DNA from: Vibrio sp. BS-M-Sm-2
GTDB taxonomy: Bacteria > Pseudomonadota > Gammaproteobacteria > Enterobacterales > Vibrionaceae
Reading direction: 5' to 3'
Length of the DNA stretch: 64,000 bases
NCBI RefSeq assembly: GCF_041504345.1
Contig: NZ_CP167894.1
Span: forward strand, 3,410,001 to 3,474,000
The translations under genes and the position numbers were made by a program. Below are positions 29,270-38,270 of the stretch, piece by piece. Below the pieces are notes generated by a model, which was not told the origin of the DNA, made no database searches, and was given only the letters and a program-made list of their open reading frames with translations. Within the stretch, counting starts at the first letter, position 1, and every line of letters starts with the position of its first letter.

Positions 29270-29648
29270 ATCTTTCGTTCGTTGAATATATGTACATTCA
29301 ACAAAGAGGCGTTAAGTGGTGAAGTAAAGTCGATAGATGAACGGATAGTTCAAAGGACGAGGCATTTGCTTGAGGTGATAAAAGCTTCAATCAGAGAAGG
29401 TTTGAAATGTAGTGGGCAAGGCAGTAACACAGCCTGCTATATAGAGATGGGTTTAGTCCGGACGGATAACGTCTCTGTAAACCAGTGAAAAAGAAGAAAT
29501 CGTTGAAGTGCTTGCGAAAGCATTTTGATTATTGCTCCCAACTATTCTAATTATAACTTCTGCTTTCGTTTAGAAAGGTAGGAGACGGTAGTCGAAGAGC
29601 TGCCCTTGCGCTCATGTTGATACAGGCAACATGAGCGTTTTTTTATCT
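29270..29648 (+). ncRNA. Candidate structured small RNA with its own terminator
   Basis: There is no convincing coding gene here, yet a strong intrinsic terminator closes the stretch on the plus strand and the next plus-strand gene upstream is already terminated at 28075. The interior can form local structure: GGTTTA...TAAACC around 29452-29484, GTCCGGAC within it, and GTGCTT/AAAGCAT near 29508-29525. A frame of 68 codons from a TTG at 29282 lacks a ribosome binding site. The 5' end is unknown and I do not recognise a named RNA family. The operator-like site at 29226 suggests it might respond to alginate. Confidence 0.35.
29609..29644 (+). terminator. Strong rho-independent terminator without an upstream gene
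   Basis: An 11-bp perfect stem (CGCTCATGTTG / CAACATGAGCG) with loop ATACAGG and seven T. It is oriented for plus-strand transcription. The minus-strand reading lacks a comparable T-run. Confidence 0.88.
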
Positions 29649-29706
29649 GAAATTTCACTAGAGAGTCGTTTGAAGCGCAATAAGCGTGTAAGCCACGGCT
29701 TAAGAG

Positions 29707-31260
29707 TTAGGCTTTTAGGTTGATGACAGCGCGTTCAAGTGAGTTTGTCTGTTCTACCACTGAAGTTGCAGAAGCTGCGTTTTTTGAAGCGCTCGTTACA
29801 TTCGTCAGTGTCAGCTGTTTAATGGCATCTACGTTTTCGATGATCTCTGAGGTGACAGCGCTTTGTTCTTTCATCGCATTCGTCACTTCCAAACTGTTGT
29901 TTAGAATCGTTTCCATATCGGCGATAACCGAAGTGATTCTTGAATGCGCATTTTCACAAGAGTCGACACTGCTGTTGCCTTTCTCACAACAGTTTTTAAT
30001 GGTATTTACTACCGTTTGGGTCTGGTCTTGAACGCCTTGAATAATCGTTGAAATCTCTTCGGTTGAAAGCTGAGTTCTGCCCGCTAGGGTTCTTACTTCG
30101 TCAGCAACCACCGCAAAGCCACGACCTTGTTCGCCAGCGCGTGCTGCTTCTATCGCTGCATTCAGAGCAAGCAGGTTGGTTTGATCTGCAATGCCTTTAA
30201 TCACTTCTAATACGGTATTAATTTTCTCGGAGTGAACAGAGAGGCGGTTTACTTCTTCACTCGCGCTCACTAGGTCAGTCGAAAGTGTATTGATGGTATC
30301 TCTGGTGAATGCCACGTCGTTAAGGCCATCGTTCGCAGTGGCGAAGCTGGTTTGTGCATTGGATGAAGCATTTTCGCTGTTGGTTGCCACATTTTGAATA
30401 TTGCTGCCCATCTGGTTTATCGCGGTCGCAATATTCTCGGTTTGTCGTTGTTGTTTGTTCAGCGCGCTTTCAACTTCCATACCATCGTGTTGAAGCTGGT
30501 TAGAGATGTTACCGAGCTCTTGAATAGAGCCCTGAACTTGACCAACCAACTGACGAATATCGGTGAGTACGGTATTAAACGCTTTTGCGATATCGGATAT
30601 CTCGTCCGTTCCGCTGTCTTCCGCTTTTACGGTAAAGTCACGTTGTTGTGCGACCAGCAACATGGTTGAGTTCAACGAGGCTATTTTCTTCGCGACACGA
30701 GATGAAATGCCAAAAGATAGTGCCATCAGTAATGCAGCGACGGTAACAATAGAGCCAACAATAAAGGTCGTAATGGTTTGTTGAATTGATTCGACCTGTT
30801 GTTCTAAGCGGCCTTCAAGGCTGATGAATATCGAGATGATGTCTTCAAACAGCATCTTCATTTCAGATTTCAGTTCCGCGACCTTTGCCGGATTGCGATC
30901 AATCGCGTCCACTATCAAAGAGAAGTCTTTGTCGTATTGCTTTACTTCAAGTGTCAGTTTTTCCAGCTCAGGGACTGCAATGTCAGACTCTTTGAGCAAG
31001 ATGGAAAAGCTACCCATCAACTGTTGAAAGTGTGAGTACTCTTTGGCGAATACTGGCTTGAGCGCTTTCTCGTGGCTTATTAGAAACTCTAATTCCGTTC
31101 GATTGAGCTGAAGCATAGAGACTTCGAGTGACTTTACTTTGATCAGCGTTTTTTCAAGCTTGATCAATTTCAGGTTGGCCAGTTCAGTGAATGACACAAC
31201 AACCAACAAAGACACGATGGATAAACAAGCAAGGCTAAAAAGGGAGGTTTTAATTTTCAT
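29707..31260 (-). CDS. Methyl-accepting chemotaxis protein
   Basis: 517 residues from the ATG at 31260. The frame stays open for 37 more codons upstream, but those residues are not membrane-like, and starting here puts the first transmembrane segment ([19 protein letters not shown]) at the N-terminus. A periplasmic helical sensor of about 130 residues follows, then the second membrane helix ([20 protein letters not shown], near 165-185). Next come a HAMP domain and the signalling hairpin [35 protein letters not shown]. There is no C-terminal CheR-binding pentapeptide. Its place inside the alginate locus suggests, but does not prove, that it senses alginate products. Confidence 0.88.
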   Translation of the reverse strand: MKIKTSLFSLACLSIVSLLVVVSFTELANLKLIKLEKTLIKVKSLEVSMLQLNRTELEFLISHEKALKPVFAKEYSHFQQLMGSFSILLKESDIAVPELEKLTLEVKQYDKDFSLIVDAIDRNPAKVAELKSEMKMLFEDIISIFISLEGRLEQQVESIQQTITTFIVGSIVTVAALLMALSFGISSRVAKKIASLNSTMLLVAQQRDFTVKAEDSGTDEISDIAKAFNTVLTDIRQLVGQVQGSIQELGNISNQLQHDGMEVESALNKQQRQTENIATAINQMGSNIQNVATNSENASSNAQTSFATANDGLNDVAFTRDTINTLSTDLVSASEEVNRLSVHSEKINTVLEVIKGIADQTNLLALNAAIEAARAGEQGRGFAVVADEVRTLAGRTQLSTEEISTIIQGVQDQTQTVVNTIKNCCEKGNSSVDSCENAHSRITSVIADMETILNNSLEVTNAMKEQSAVTSEIIENVDAIKQLTLTNVTSASKNAASATSVVEQTNSLERAVINLKA

Positions 31261-31668
31261 AGGCGGGCACCAAAGCAAAATAATATGACTCAACAACGTA
31301 TTTAGGAATCTCGTTTCTCTTATTTGCGTGATAAGTCGCTTACGAGCGGATAACTGAGATCTGACTCGCAACGGAAACGTTTGCTTACGGTATTTTATGG
31401 AAAGGTTATGCGCAAGTTAAATATTTATTATTTTCAATGACTATTGGTGATTGTTTTGTCACTAGGTGGGGTGCTGTAAATAGTAGTGGAAGTGAGAGAG
31501 GTAAAGTTGGACGAAAGTGACGAGGAGAGAGGTCGTGAAAAGAAATGACTAAAGGCTACGAACATTCATGCTTAGTCACATGAATGTTCGTTTCTCTTGT
31601 CGTGTAGCTGCAGATTTTAGCGGTAGTCGCTTAGCTGTATCAAACTCAGTGAGAGCTGCTCTTGAGGT
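31261..31668. other. Intergenic region with a 13-bp perfect hairpin
   Basis: It holds the promoter of the chemoreceptor and a perfect inverted repeat, ACGAACATTCATG / CATGAATGTTCGT (31558-31570 and 31579-31591), with an 8-nt loop. No long T-run follows in either direction. It may be a weak terminator for the YwqK-like gene or a structured site. Nothing else was seen. Confidence 0.5.
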
Positions 31669-32280
31669 TTAACTTTCTGTCGGCATCCAAACTTGTTTAG
31701 ACGTGATTTTGTGCTCTTTAAAGGTCAGCTCTTCAACCTTGTCTCCGTTAAGGTTCCAGCGCGTTAATTTTCCGTTCGCCACTTCACCTTCATTGAATTT
31801 CGCTTGGCTTGCCTTATTGCCGTTAGGGTAGTAGTCCGTTACCAGACCATCCTTTTGTCCGTCGTTGTATTCAGCGGTCAGGCTTTGTTCGCCATTTGGA
31901 TACCATCGAGAGGCAACACCCGATAGTTCGTTGTCTTTATAGTTGAGCTCGGCTTTTTTCTGGCCGTTGGGATACCAGGTTTCTGCCTTGCCTTGTAATT
32001 CACCTTTAACGTAATTCACTTTAGAGGCCATTTGGCCATTCGGATACCAATTGGTTTCTTGACCCAGTTCTAGGCCGTCAGAAAATTGAGCTTGGGTCGC
32101 GACTTGGCCGTTATCGAACTTCTCTTCAAACTGACCAGTAAAGGGTTTTGAATGGTTTACTTGGTAAGCTACGCCTTTACGCATCTGTAAATAGTCGACA
32201 GCATCTTCACGCGGTGAAGCGGCATAACTCATAGAAGACATCGTACTAAGAGCAATCAATATAGGGATGTATTTCTTCAT
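31669..32280 (-). CDS. Exported YwqK/MORN-like repeat protein
   Basis: 203 residues with a signal peptide (MKKYIPILIALSTMSSMSYA). The mature part holds about six repeats of ~23 residues built around WYPNGQ...ELNYKDGELSG (NWYPNGQ, TWYPNGQ, RWYPNGE, DYYPNGN, RWNLNGD). This is the repeat often annotated as a YwqK family antitoxin, related to MORN repeats. No toxin gene is nearby, so an antitoxin role is not supported. The function is unknown; the repeats probably make an elongated beta sheet in the periplasm. Confidence 0.75.
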   Translation of the reverse strand: MKKYIPILIALSTMSSMSYAASPREDAVDYLQMRKGVAYQVNHSKPFTGQFEEKFDNGQVATQAQFSDGLELGQETNWYPNGQMASKVNYVKGELQGKAETWYPNGQKKAELNYKDNELSGVASRWYPNGEQSLTAEYNDGQKDGLVTDYYPNGNKASQAKFNEGEVANGKLTRWNLNGDKVEELTFKEHKITSKQVWMPTES

Positions 32281-32442
32281 AATGACACCTTTTTATTGGA
32301 CAGGGGGAAAGTGTAACCGGTGTGTTAAAAGCATTTCATTTCCATGAGCCACTGTCAGTACCTATTAGTGGTTTTCAAGTTTTCATTATTAGCGGTCTAA
32401 TGAAGGGAACTTTTTTAAGCAATTTTAGACTAAAGCTTTGTG

Positions 32443-32461
32443 ATATTTGTAATACAAATAT
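32443..32461. promoter_or_regulatory. Candidate GntR operator, perfect 9-bp arms
   Basis: ATATTTGTA-A-TACAAATAT is a perfect inverted repeat around one central base, and the cleanest copy of the motif shared across the alginate locus. It is midway between the divergent YwqK-like and symporter genes. Confidence 0.6.
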
Positions 32462-32748
32462 ATTGAGTTAATTCATTATTATAAGCTATGCTTAGCGACG
32501 TTTTGATTGTTTATCAGTGAGATCTATTCGTCACGATTAACCATTTTTAGCGATTCTGATCGGATTCTTAGCGATAATTACCAGTTTTTTAGTGATTTTT
32601 TCATGTTTGTCGGGGCTTTGGTGAGTTTATGTTGCGGATGTTTGCACTAAGTTTATGAGCTACGCTCGTGAGTGGTGCAAATTTGAACTTGATCACTTGT
32701 ATGATTATTTGAGTGTTGGGCTGTAAGATTATCGTCACACATTTAAAT

Positions 32749-32764
32749 TATTGTAGTACAAATA
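32749..32764 (+). promoter_or_regulatory. Candidate GntR operator near the symporter promoter
   Basis: TATTGTAGTACAAATA matches the locus motif at its conserved TTGTA/TACAA core. It lies close to the expected promoter, fitting repression. Confidence 0.55.
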
Positions 32765-32822
32765 TACTTACCATCTATCTATAGTGACCTTAACAAAAAA
32801 ACATAAATAAAAAGGTCTAAAG

Positions 32823-34595
32823 ATGGAACTCAATACCCTGATAGTTGGCATCTACTTCCTATTCTTAATTGCGATAGGGTGGATGTTCAGAACGTTTACA
32901 AGTACGACAAGTGATTACTTCCGAGGGGGAGGTAACATGCTGTGGTGGATGGTAGGTGCAACGGCATTTATGACCCAGTTCAGTGCGTGGACATTTACGG
33001 GTGCAGCCGGTAAAGCCTTTACTGATGGTTTTGCAGTAGCGATTATCTTCATCGCTAACGCATTCGGTTACCTAATGAACTACCTTTACTTCGCTCCGAA
33101 GTTCCGTCAACTGCGCGTTGTTACAGTAATTGAAGCGATTCGTATGCGTTTTGGTAAGGTGAATGAGCAAGTATTTACTTGGTCTGGTATGCCAAACAGC
33201 GTTATCTCTGCGGGTATCTGGTTGAACGGTCTTGCGATCATCGCATCGGGTATCTTCGGCTTTGATATGACTACGACGATTATCCTAACCGGTCTGGTTG
33301 TATTGGTGATGTCAGTAACGGGCGGCTCTTGGGCGGTTATCGCCTCTGACTTTATGCAGATGGTTATCATCATGGCAGTAACCGTAACGTGTGCAGTAGT
33401 TGCTATTTATCACGGTGGCGGCGTTACGCAGATCATCAATGACTTCCCAACGGACTCATTCATTACGGGTGACAATCTAAACTACCTAAGCATCTTTAGC
33501 ATCTGGGCTGTGTTCATCTTCTTAAAGCAGTTCAGTATTACCAATAACATGCTGAACTCTTACCGTTACCTTGCAGCGAAAGACTCAAACAACGCACGTA
33601 AAGCCGCTTTACTTGCTTGTATACTGATGACGCTTGGTCCAATCATTTGGTTCATGCCTTCTTGGTTCATGGCAGGTCAAGGTGTTGATTTAGCAGCCGC
33701 TTACCCTGAAGCTGGCAGCAAAGCCGCTGACTTCGCTTACCTTTACTTCGTTCAAGAGTACATGCCTGCAGGTATGGTTGGCCTTCTGATTGCCGCTATG
33801 TTCGCAGCAACCATGTCTTCAATGGATTCAGGTCTAAACCGTAACTCAGGTATCTTCGTTAAGAACTTCTACGAGCCGATTCTTCGCCCTAAAGCGACAG
33901 AGAAAGAGCTAATGGTCGTTTCTAAACTCACGTCTACTTTCTTCGGCATCGCTATCATTTTGGTTGCACTGTTCATCAACTCGCTTAAAGGTCTGAGCCT
34001 TTTCGACACCATGATGTACGTGGGCGCATTGATCGGCTTCCCAATGACAATTCCAGCATTCTGTGGCTTCTTCATCCGTAAAACACCGGATTGGGCTGGC
34101 TGGGGCACGCTAGTTGTCGGTGGTGTGGTTTCTTACTTCGTTGGTTTCGTTATCACTGCTGACATGATCCAAAACTGGTTCGGTTTGAATGAACTGACAG
34201 GCCGTGAATGGTCTGACCTAAAAGTGGCTATCGGCCTTATTGGCCACATCATATTTACTGCTGGTTTCTTTGTTCTTTCAACGCTGTTCTACAAGCCATT
34301 ACCGGAGCACCGCGAGAAAGACGTAGACAAGTTCTTCAACAACCTAGCGACACCATTAGTTGCTGAAAGTAATGAACAGAAGAAATTGGATAACAAGCAA
34401 CGTCGTATGTTGGGTTCACTTATCGCAGTCGCGGGTGTGGGCGTAATGACAATGTTCGTACTGCCTAACCCAATGTGGGGACGCATGGTGTTTGTTCTTT
34501 GTGGCTTAATTGTATTCTCTGTTGGTTTGCTGCTTGTGAAAGCGGTCGATGACAAGGTTGAGCAACAAGACGAAGTAACGCCAGCTGAAGGCTAA
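32823..34595 (+). CDS. Sodium:solute symporter (SSS family), probable oligoalginate/DEH uptake, second copy
   Basis: 590 residues, aligned almost without gaps to the symporter at 10208: the shared segments TSDYFRGGG, WWMVGATAFMTQFSAWTFTGAAG, NYLYFAPKFRQLRVVT and AATMSSMDSGLNRN are nearly identical. The paralogues lie at opposite ends of the locus and each has its own operator-like site. Differences are concentrated in the periplasmic loops and the C-terminal ~80 residues. They may split substrates (monomer versus oligomer), which is untested. It is followed by a PL6 lyase gene in the same direction, with a hairpin between them. Confidence 0.88.
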   Translation: MELNTLIVGIYFLFLIAIGWMFRTFTSTTSDYFRGGGNMLWWMVGATAFMTQFSAWTFTGAAGKAFTDGFAVAIIFIANAFGYLMNYLYFAPKFRQLRVVTVIEAIRMRFGKVNEQVFTWSGMPNSVISAGIWLNGLAIIASGIFGFDMTTTIILTGLVVLVMSVTGGSWAVIASDFMQMVIIMAVTVTCAVVAIYHGGGVTQIINDFPTDSFITGDNLNYLSIFSIWAVFIFLKQFSITNNMLNSYRYLAAKDSNNARKAALLACILMTLGPIIWFMPSWFMAGQGVDLAAAYPEAGSKAADFAYLYFVQEYMPAGMVGLLIAAMFAATMSSMDSGLNRNSGIFVKNFYEPILRPKATEKELMVVSKLTSTFFGIAIILVALFINSLKGLSLFDTMMYVGALIGFPMTIPAFCGFFIRKTPDWAGWGTLVVGGVVSYFVGFVITADMIQNWFGLNELTGREWSDLKVAIGLIGHIIFTAGFFVLSTLFYKPLPEHREKDVDKFFNNLATPLVAESNEQKKLDNKQRRMLGSLIAVAGVGVMTMFVLPNPMWGRMVFVLCGLIVFSVGLLLVKAVDDKVEQQDEVTPAEG

Positions 34596-34620
34596 TTTAA
34601 TACGCATCCAAAATAACATC

Positions 34621-34650
34621 ACGGCCACCTGAATGGGTGGCCGTCAATTT
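34621..34650 (+). terminator. Hairpin between symporter and PL6 genes (partial terminator)
   Basis: A 9-bp perfect stem ACGGCCACC / GGTGGCCGT with a 6-nt loop, followed by a T/A-rich tail. It may end most symporter transcripts and lower PL6 expression, since no separate PL6 promoter is obvious in the 85-bp gap. Confidence 0.65.
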
Positions 34651-34680
34651 TATAATCCAAACTTTAATGTGAGATGTACG

Positions 34681-36297
34681 ATGAAAAAAAAACTCTTATC
34701 GGTAAGTATTATTAGCGCGTTTACGTTAGCTTTCGCGACAGGCTGTACGACTCAAGAAACATCAGCACCCGTGGTCAGCGTGGCTGAAAAAGCGGTACCT
34801 GCAATCAGCGAAATCGACCGTAGCTACTTACTAAGTAGTGACCGCTTAACTGAGGTTGATGGCAATACATTAGATGTTGCATCAGAAGAACAAGTGGCTG
34901 CGCTTAAAGCACAATTTGAAAACCTAAAAGATGGCGACGAAGTTGTTATCCCTAACGGTAAATACGCGAACTTAGGTCAAGTGACGATTACCGCGAATGA
35001 CATCACCATCAAAGCTGAGCAAGCAGGTTCTGCGTGGATCACTGGCTTGATCCAGTTTGAACTGAAAGGTGATGACATCACGCTTGATGGCCTAGTGTTT
35101 ACTGAAGGCGGGCCAAACGAACGTTTTGGGGCAGTACGTATGATGGGTAATGGCAACACGCTTCAAAACTCAACGTTCTACTACTTCAACCACGACTACA
35201 CGTACGAGCCAGATGAGCGTCGCTCTGAGTATCCAAAGTACCTTTGGGTTTCGCTATGGGGCAAAGACGGTAAAGTGATCAACAACCGTTTCGAAGGTAA
35301 GCAGAAGCGCGGCACTTTGATCGGTGTTCAAAAAGATGACACAGCGGATAACCACCTGATCGCAAATAACATCTTCATGGACCAAAAGCCGAACCAGTTT
35401 AATGAATTCGATATCAAAGAAGCGATTCGTTACAACGGCAACAGCTGGGAAGCGATTCGCATCGGCGATTCTAAATCTTCACAGTGGGATTCAAGCTCTA
35501 AGTTTTTGAATAACCTAATGATCGATATGGATGGCGAGCGTGAGCTTATCTCTATTAAGTCGGGTGACAACACGATTGCAGGCAACACCATCTTCCAAAG
35601 CGCGGCACTGATTTCACTGCGTCACGGTAAAGGTAATACGGTAGAGAACAACATGATTCTGGGTAACGAGAAACGCCTAACTGGTGGTATGCGTATCTAC
35701 GATGAAGACCATGTGATCCGCAACAACTACATTGCTAACACTCGTGGCCGTGATGGTGTGATTGAAGGTAACGCTGACCTACGTGGCGGTATCGTTATTA
35801 ACACCGGCATCATCGATGTAGCGAATGGCGAGCAGTTAGATCAATCAGTGAAGGGCAAAGAGCTGAATAAGCAATGGACGCCGAAAAACATCACCATCGA
35901 AAACAACTCTCTAGTCGATACTGAGTGGGGCATTGTCTACGGCAACCAAAGCCACCGTGTAAGTTTGTTTGACAACGCAGAAGTGGAAGGCATTTATGCT
36001 GGTGTTGATGTGGCGTTCAAACACAACGTGGTTGATAATTCGCAATCACCTGAGTTTGTAAGTGTGCGTGCAACTCACGACTTCCCATTAGTGGGTGCGA
36101 CTTACACAGATGAAACTTACGTGGGTCAAGTTACGGACTCTGAGCTGATTGAAAGCTACTCGGTAGAACTACCAAAAGTAGCGGTAGAAAACGGCATGAA
36201 CGTTTACCAAGGTGAAGGTGCAGATGTGTCTAAACTGGCAGTGGTAACGGCTGAAACAGCAGGTCCAGATTACGTGCTTGAAAACACAAAGAAGTAA
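34681..36297 (+). CDS. Alginate lyase, PL6 family lipoprotein (chondroitinase B fold)
   Basis: 538 residues from the ATG at 34681; the 16 codons before it are not a leader. The signal peptide ends in a lipobox (AFATGC, Cys22), so the enzyme is membrane-anchored, probably outer membrane. The body is a right-handed beta helix with many NN-containing turns. The PL6 catalytic lysine and arginine are visible in ISIKSGDNTI and ISLRHGKGN, about 20 residues apart as in chondroitinase B and alginate lyases of the family. It would cut alginate or its oligomers before porin or symporter uptake. Subsite preference (MG or G blocks) cannot be read here. Confidence 0.9.
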   Translation: MKKKLLSVSIISAFTLAFATGCTTQETSAPVVSVAEKAVPAISEIDRSYLLSSDRLTEVDGNTLDVASEEQVAALKAQFENLKDGDEVVIPNGKYANLGQVTITANDITIKAEQAGSAWITGLIQFELKGDDITLDGLVFTEGGPNERFGAVRMMGNGNTLQNSTFYYFNHDYTYEPDERRSEYPKYLWVSLWGKDGKVINNRFEGKQKRGTLIGVQKDDTADNHLIANNIFMDQKPNQFNEFDIKEAIRYNGNSWEAIRIGDSKSSQWDSSSKFLNNLMIDMDGERELISIKSGDNTIAGNTIFQSAALISLRHGKGNTVENNMILGNEKRLTGGMRIYDEDHVIRNNYIANTRGRDGVIEGNADLRGGIVINTGIIDVANGEQLDQSVKGKELNKQWTPKNITIENNSLVDTEWGIVYGNQSHRVSLFDNAEVEGIYAGVDVAFKHNVVDNSQSPEFVSVRATHDFPLVGATYTDETYVGQVTDSELIESYSVELPKVAVENGMNVYQGEGADVSKLAVVTAETAGPDYVLENTKK

Positions 36298-36338
36298 CGC
36301 GGAATAAAGTCAGTTTTTAACTGGCAACGATAAAAACG

Positions 36339-36373
36339 AGCCCCAGATCGTGTCAGCGTTCTGGGGCTTTTTA
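36339..36373 (+). terminator. Bidirectional terminator between PL6 and msrA-like genes
   Basis: A stem AGCCCCAGA / TCTGGGGCT with a 12-nt loop. TTTTT follows on the plus strand and GTTTTTAT on the minus strand. Confidence 0.85.
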
Positions 36374-36423
36374 GGTTCTAGATTCTAGGCTAAATATCTT
36401 AGAAGCTAGGTTGGAAGCTCAAA

Positions 36424-36918
36424 CTAAGATTTGTACTTATGCAGCAGATCCCAAGGGATATGGCATAAGTGGTGATCTTCAGGGAAGTGGCTTAGGTGAT
36501 GCTGGTGGATGTCGTCGCTGGCAACATAGTTGGTCAATGGCAACACCTCAACAGCGATACAGTCGGCGTCATTTCTTGAAGCAATATAGTGTTTAGCTTC
36601 TGTTAAGTGTTTCGCATCAGTGCTGTATACGCCTGTGCGGTATTTCTCTCCCACATCGACACCTTGTTTATTGACGCTGTAAGGGTCAATAATCTCAAAC
36701 AAGTGTTCTATCAGAATCGTTACTGACGTGATGCTTGGATCAAATTCAATTTGTACGCACTCTGCGTAGCCATCGTAATCGCTTTGTACCGTCCAGTTTT
36801 CTGCTAACTGGGCGTTTCCATTAGCACGGCCTGCTTCTGTGCTGATAACGCCAGGAACGTACTTAATAAATTCTTGTACGCCCCACAAGCAGCCACCAGC
36901 TAAATAAATTTGTTCCAT
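36424..36918 (-). CDS. Peptide methionine-S-sulfoxide reductase (MsrA family)
   Basis: 164 residues. The active site reads GGCLWG with Cys10; most MsrA proteins have GGCFWG. EVVQIEFDP is represented by ECVQIEFDPSITS, and the downstream HLFEIIDPYSVNKQGVDVGEKYRTGVY matches the MsrA core. It reduces methionine sulfoxide in proteins in the cytosol. The C-terminal part (FPEDHHLCHIPWDLLHKYK) holds one cysteine that might act in recycling. It is shorter than E. coli MsrA and close to the compact form, with one gene per transcript. Confidence 0.85.
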   Translation of the reverse strand: MEQIYLAGGCLWGVQEFIKYVPGVISTEAGRANGNAQLAENWTVQSDYDGYAECVQIEFDPSITSVTILIEHLFEIIDPYSVNKQGVDVGEKYRTGVYSTDAKHLTEAKHYIASRNDADCIAVEVLPLTNYVASDDIHQHHLSHFPEDHHLCHIPWDLLHKYKS

Positions 36919-37157
36919 ACTTCTCTTTGAGCTCTCTGTGTTTGTTGATGTTCGTTAGGTACATGAATCAATACGATGATACCCGCACGTATAAAAAATC
37001 GTCTATAAAAAAGGAGCGCGTAAATAAAACAAGTGTTTAGGCATTGTAAACCTGTGCGACTGAACAAACATAAGTTTAATATGATTTGTGATTATATAAG
37101 TCAGTATTGCTTTGTCATCAACCCGAATCTCAACATCAAGTGAGCGTTACTCTAAAC

Positions 37158-38270
37158 ATGTTTGATCAAATAAAAGACTTCATCAATCCGAGTAAGAACC
37201 CAGACCTTACTCAGGCCCATGAATATCAGCGCAAGCATCTTCCTACATTGTGGCTGTTAGGCAAGACGGGGGCGGGTAAGTCATCGTTTATTCAGGCGGT
37301 CACGGGTGACTCTTCGGTTGAAGTTGGAAATGGTTTTGCTCCGTGCACCATGACGGCAATGTCTTATGAATTCCCACAAGACAAACCGGTGATGCGCTTT
37401 CTCGATACCAGAGGCCTAAGTGAAGCGAATTACGATGCGAAAGAAGATCTGGAAGAGATTGGTCAGGCAGGTAATGCGTTAGTCGTTGTGATGAAAGCCG
37501 ACGAACCTGAACAATCCGCTGTGCTTGCGGCTCTAAAACAGATTAAGAAACGGAAGAAGATCAAACACTTGTTGCTTGTTCATACTACGGTGCTGTCTTC
37601 CAATGAAACAGACCGTGCGAGGCAGATTCAGTTCAACATCAACCAAGTAGAAAAAATTTGGGGTAAGAGCTTTGAATCCGTCGCGGTGGATTTCGAAACG
37701 GATGACGTGAGCAACAATGGAGGCTCAATCTACAATTATGAAGCCTTGATTGAACAGCTGACTAATATGCTTCCTGTTATTGGCATGATGGTGCAAGACA
37801 AAGAGCATTCCACCCAAGAAGAAGCCAACTTTGACCAAGTAGAAAACGAAGTGCTTTGGTATGCAGGAAGTGCCGCGGCGAGTGACCTGATTCCGGGTGT
37901 TGGTTTGGTGTCGGTGCCTGCGATTCAAGCGAAAATGCTTCATAGCTTAGCCAATCAATATGGGGTTGCGTGGAACAAGAGAGTCTTCAGTGAGCTAATA
38001 GGCACTTTGGGAAGCAGCTTTGCAGTGCAATATGGCATGAAGCTCGGAACTCGACAGCTGATAAAGTTGATTCCGGTTTATGGTCAAACGGTCGGCGCGG
38101 TTGCAGCTGCGGCCATGAGTTTCGGCACCAGCTATGGTTTAGGTCGAGCGGCTTGTTTTTACTTCTATCATAAGAACAAAGGCGAAGAAGTGTCTGAACA
38201 AGAGATGCAAAAGATCTACAAAGAATCCCTGAAAAAAGGTAAGGCGGCGTCGGGCTATGAAGAAAATTAG
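37158..38270 (+). CDS. GTPase with C-terminal DUF697-like hydrophobic region
   Basis: 370 residues from the ATG at 37158; an open frame continues 17 codons upstream without a ribosome binding site. The P-loop is LGKTGAGKSSF (residues ~35-45) and switch II is in FLDTRGLSE. After the G domain there is a glycine/alanine-rich hydrophobic stretch (YAGSAAASDLIPGVGLVSVPAIQ and later GQTVGAVAAAAMSFG) like DUF697 membrane-associated regions. It is probably a membrane-linked Era-like GTPase. The next gene starts 14 bp before its stop, so the two form an operon. The role is unknown. Confidence 0.75.
   Translation: MFDQIKDFINPSKNPDLTQAHEYQRKHLPTLWLLGKTGAGKSSFIQAVTGDSSVEVGNGFAPCTMTAMSYEFPQDKPVMRFLDTRGLSEANYDAKEDLEEIGQAGNALVVVMKADEPEQSAVLAALKQIKKRKKIKHLLLVHTTVLSSNETDRARQIQFNINQVEKIWGKSFESVAVDFETDDVSNNGGSIYNYEALIEQLTNMLPVIGMMVQDKEHSTQEEANFDQVENEVLWYAGSAAASDLIPGVGLVSVPAIQAKMLHSLANQYGVAWNKRVFSELIGTLGSSFAVQYGMKLGTRQLIKLIPVYGQTVGAVAAAAMSFGTSYGLGRAACFYFYHKNKGEEVSEQEMQKIYKESLKKGKAASGYEEN

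Larger units (their letters stand above)
32281..32822. promoter_or_regulatory. Second symporter upstream region with the best operator match
   Basis: It contains ATATTTGTAATACAAATAT (32443-32461) and TATTGTAGTACAAATA (32749-32764), the latter about 60 bp before the symporter start. Between them are three spaced copies of TTAG(C/T)GAT (near 32549, 32571 and 32592) inside T-rich tracts. There is no gene. Confidence 0.6.

Noticed and set aside
29282..29488. 68-codon plus-strand frame starting with TTG
   Set aside because: No ribosome binding site and no recognisable domain; a structured RNA is a better reading.
31261..31371. N-terminal extension of the chemoreceptor
   Set aside because: The extra 37 residues are basic and would precede the first membrane helix without a function; the ATG at 31260 gives a normal topology.
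31669..32280. Toxin-antitoxin module
   Set aside because: Signal peptide present and no partner gene on either side.
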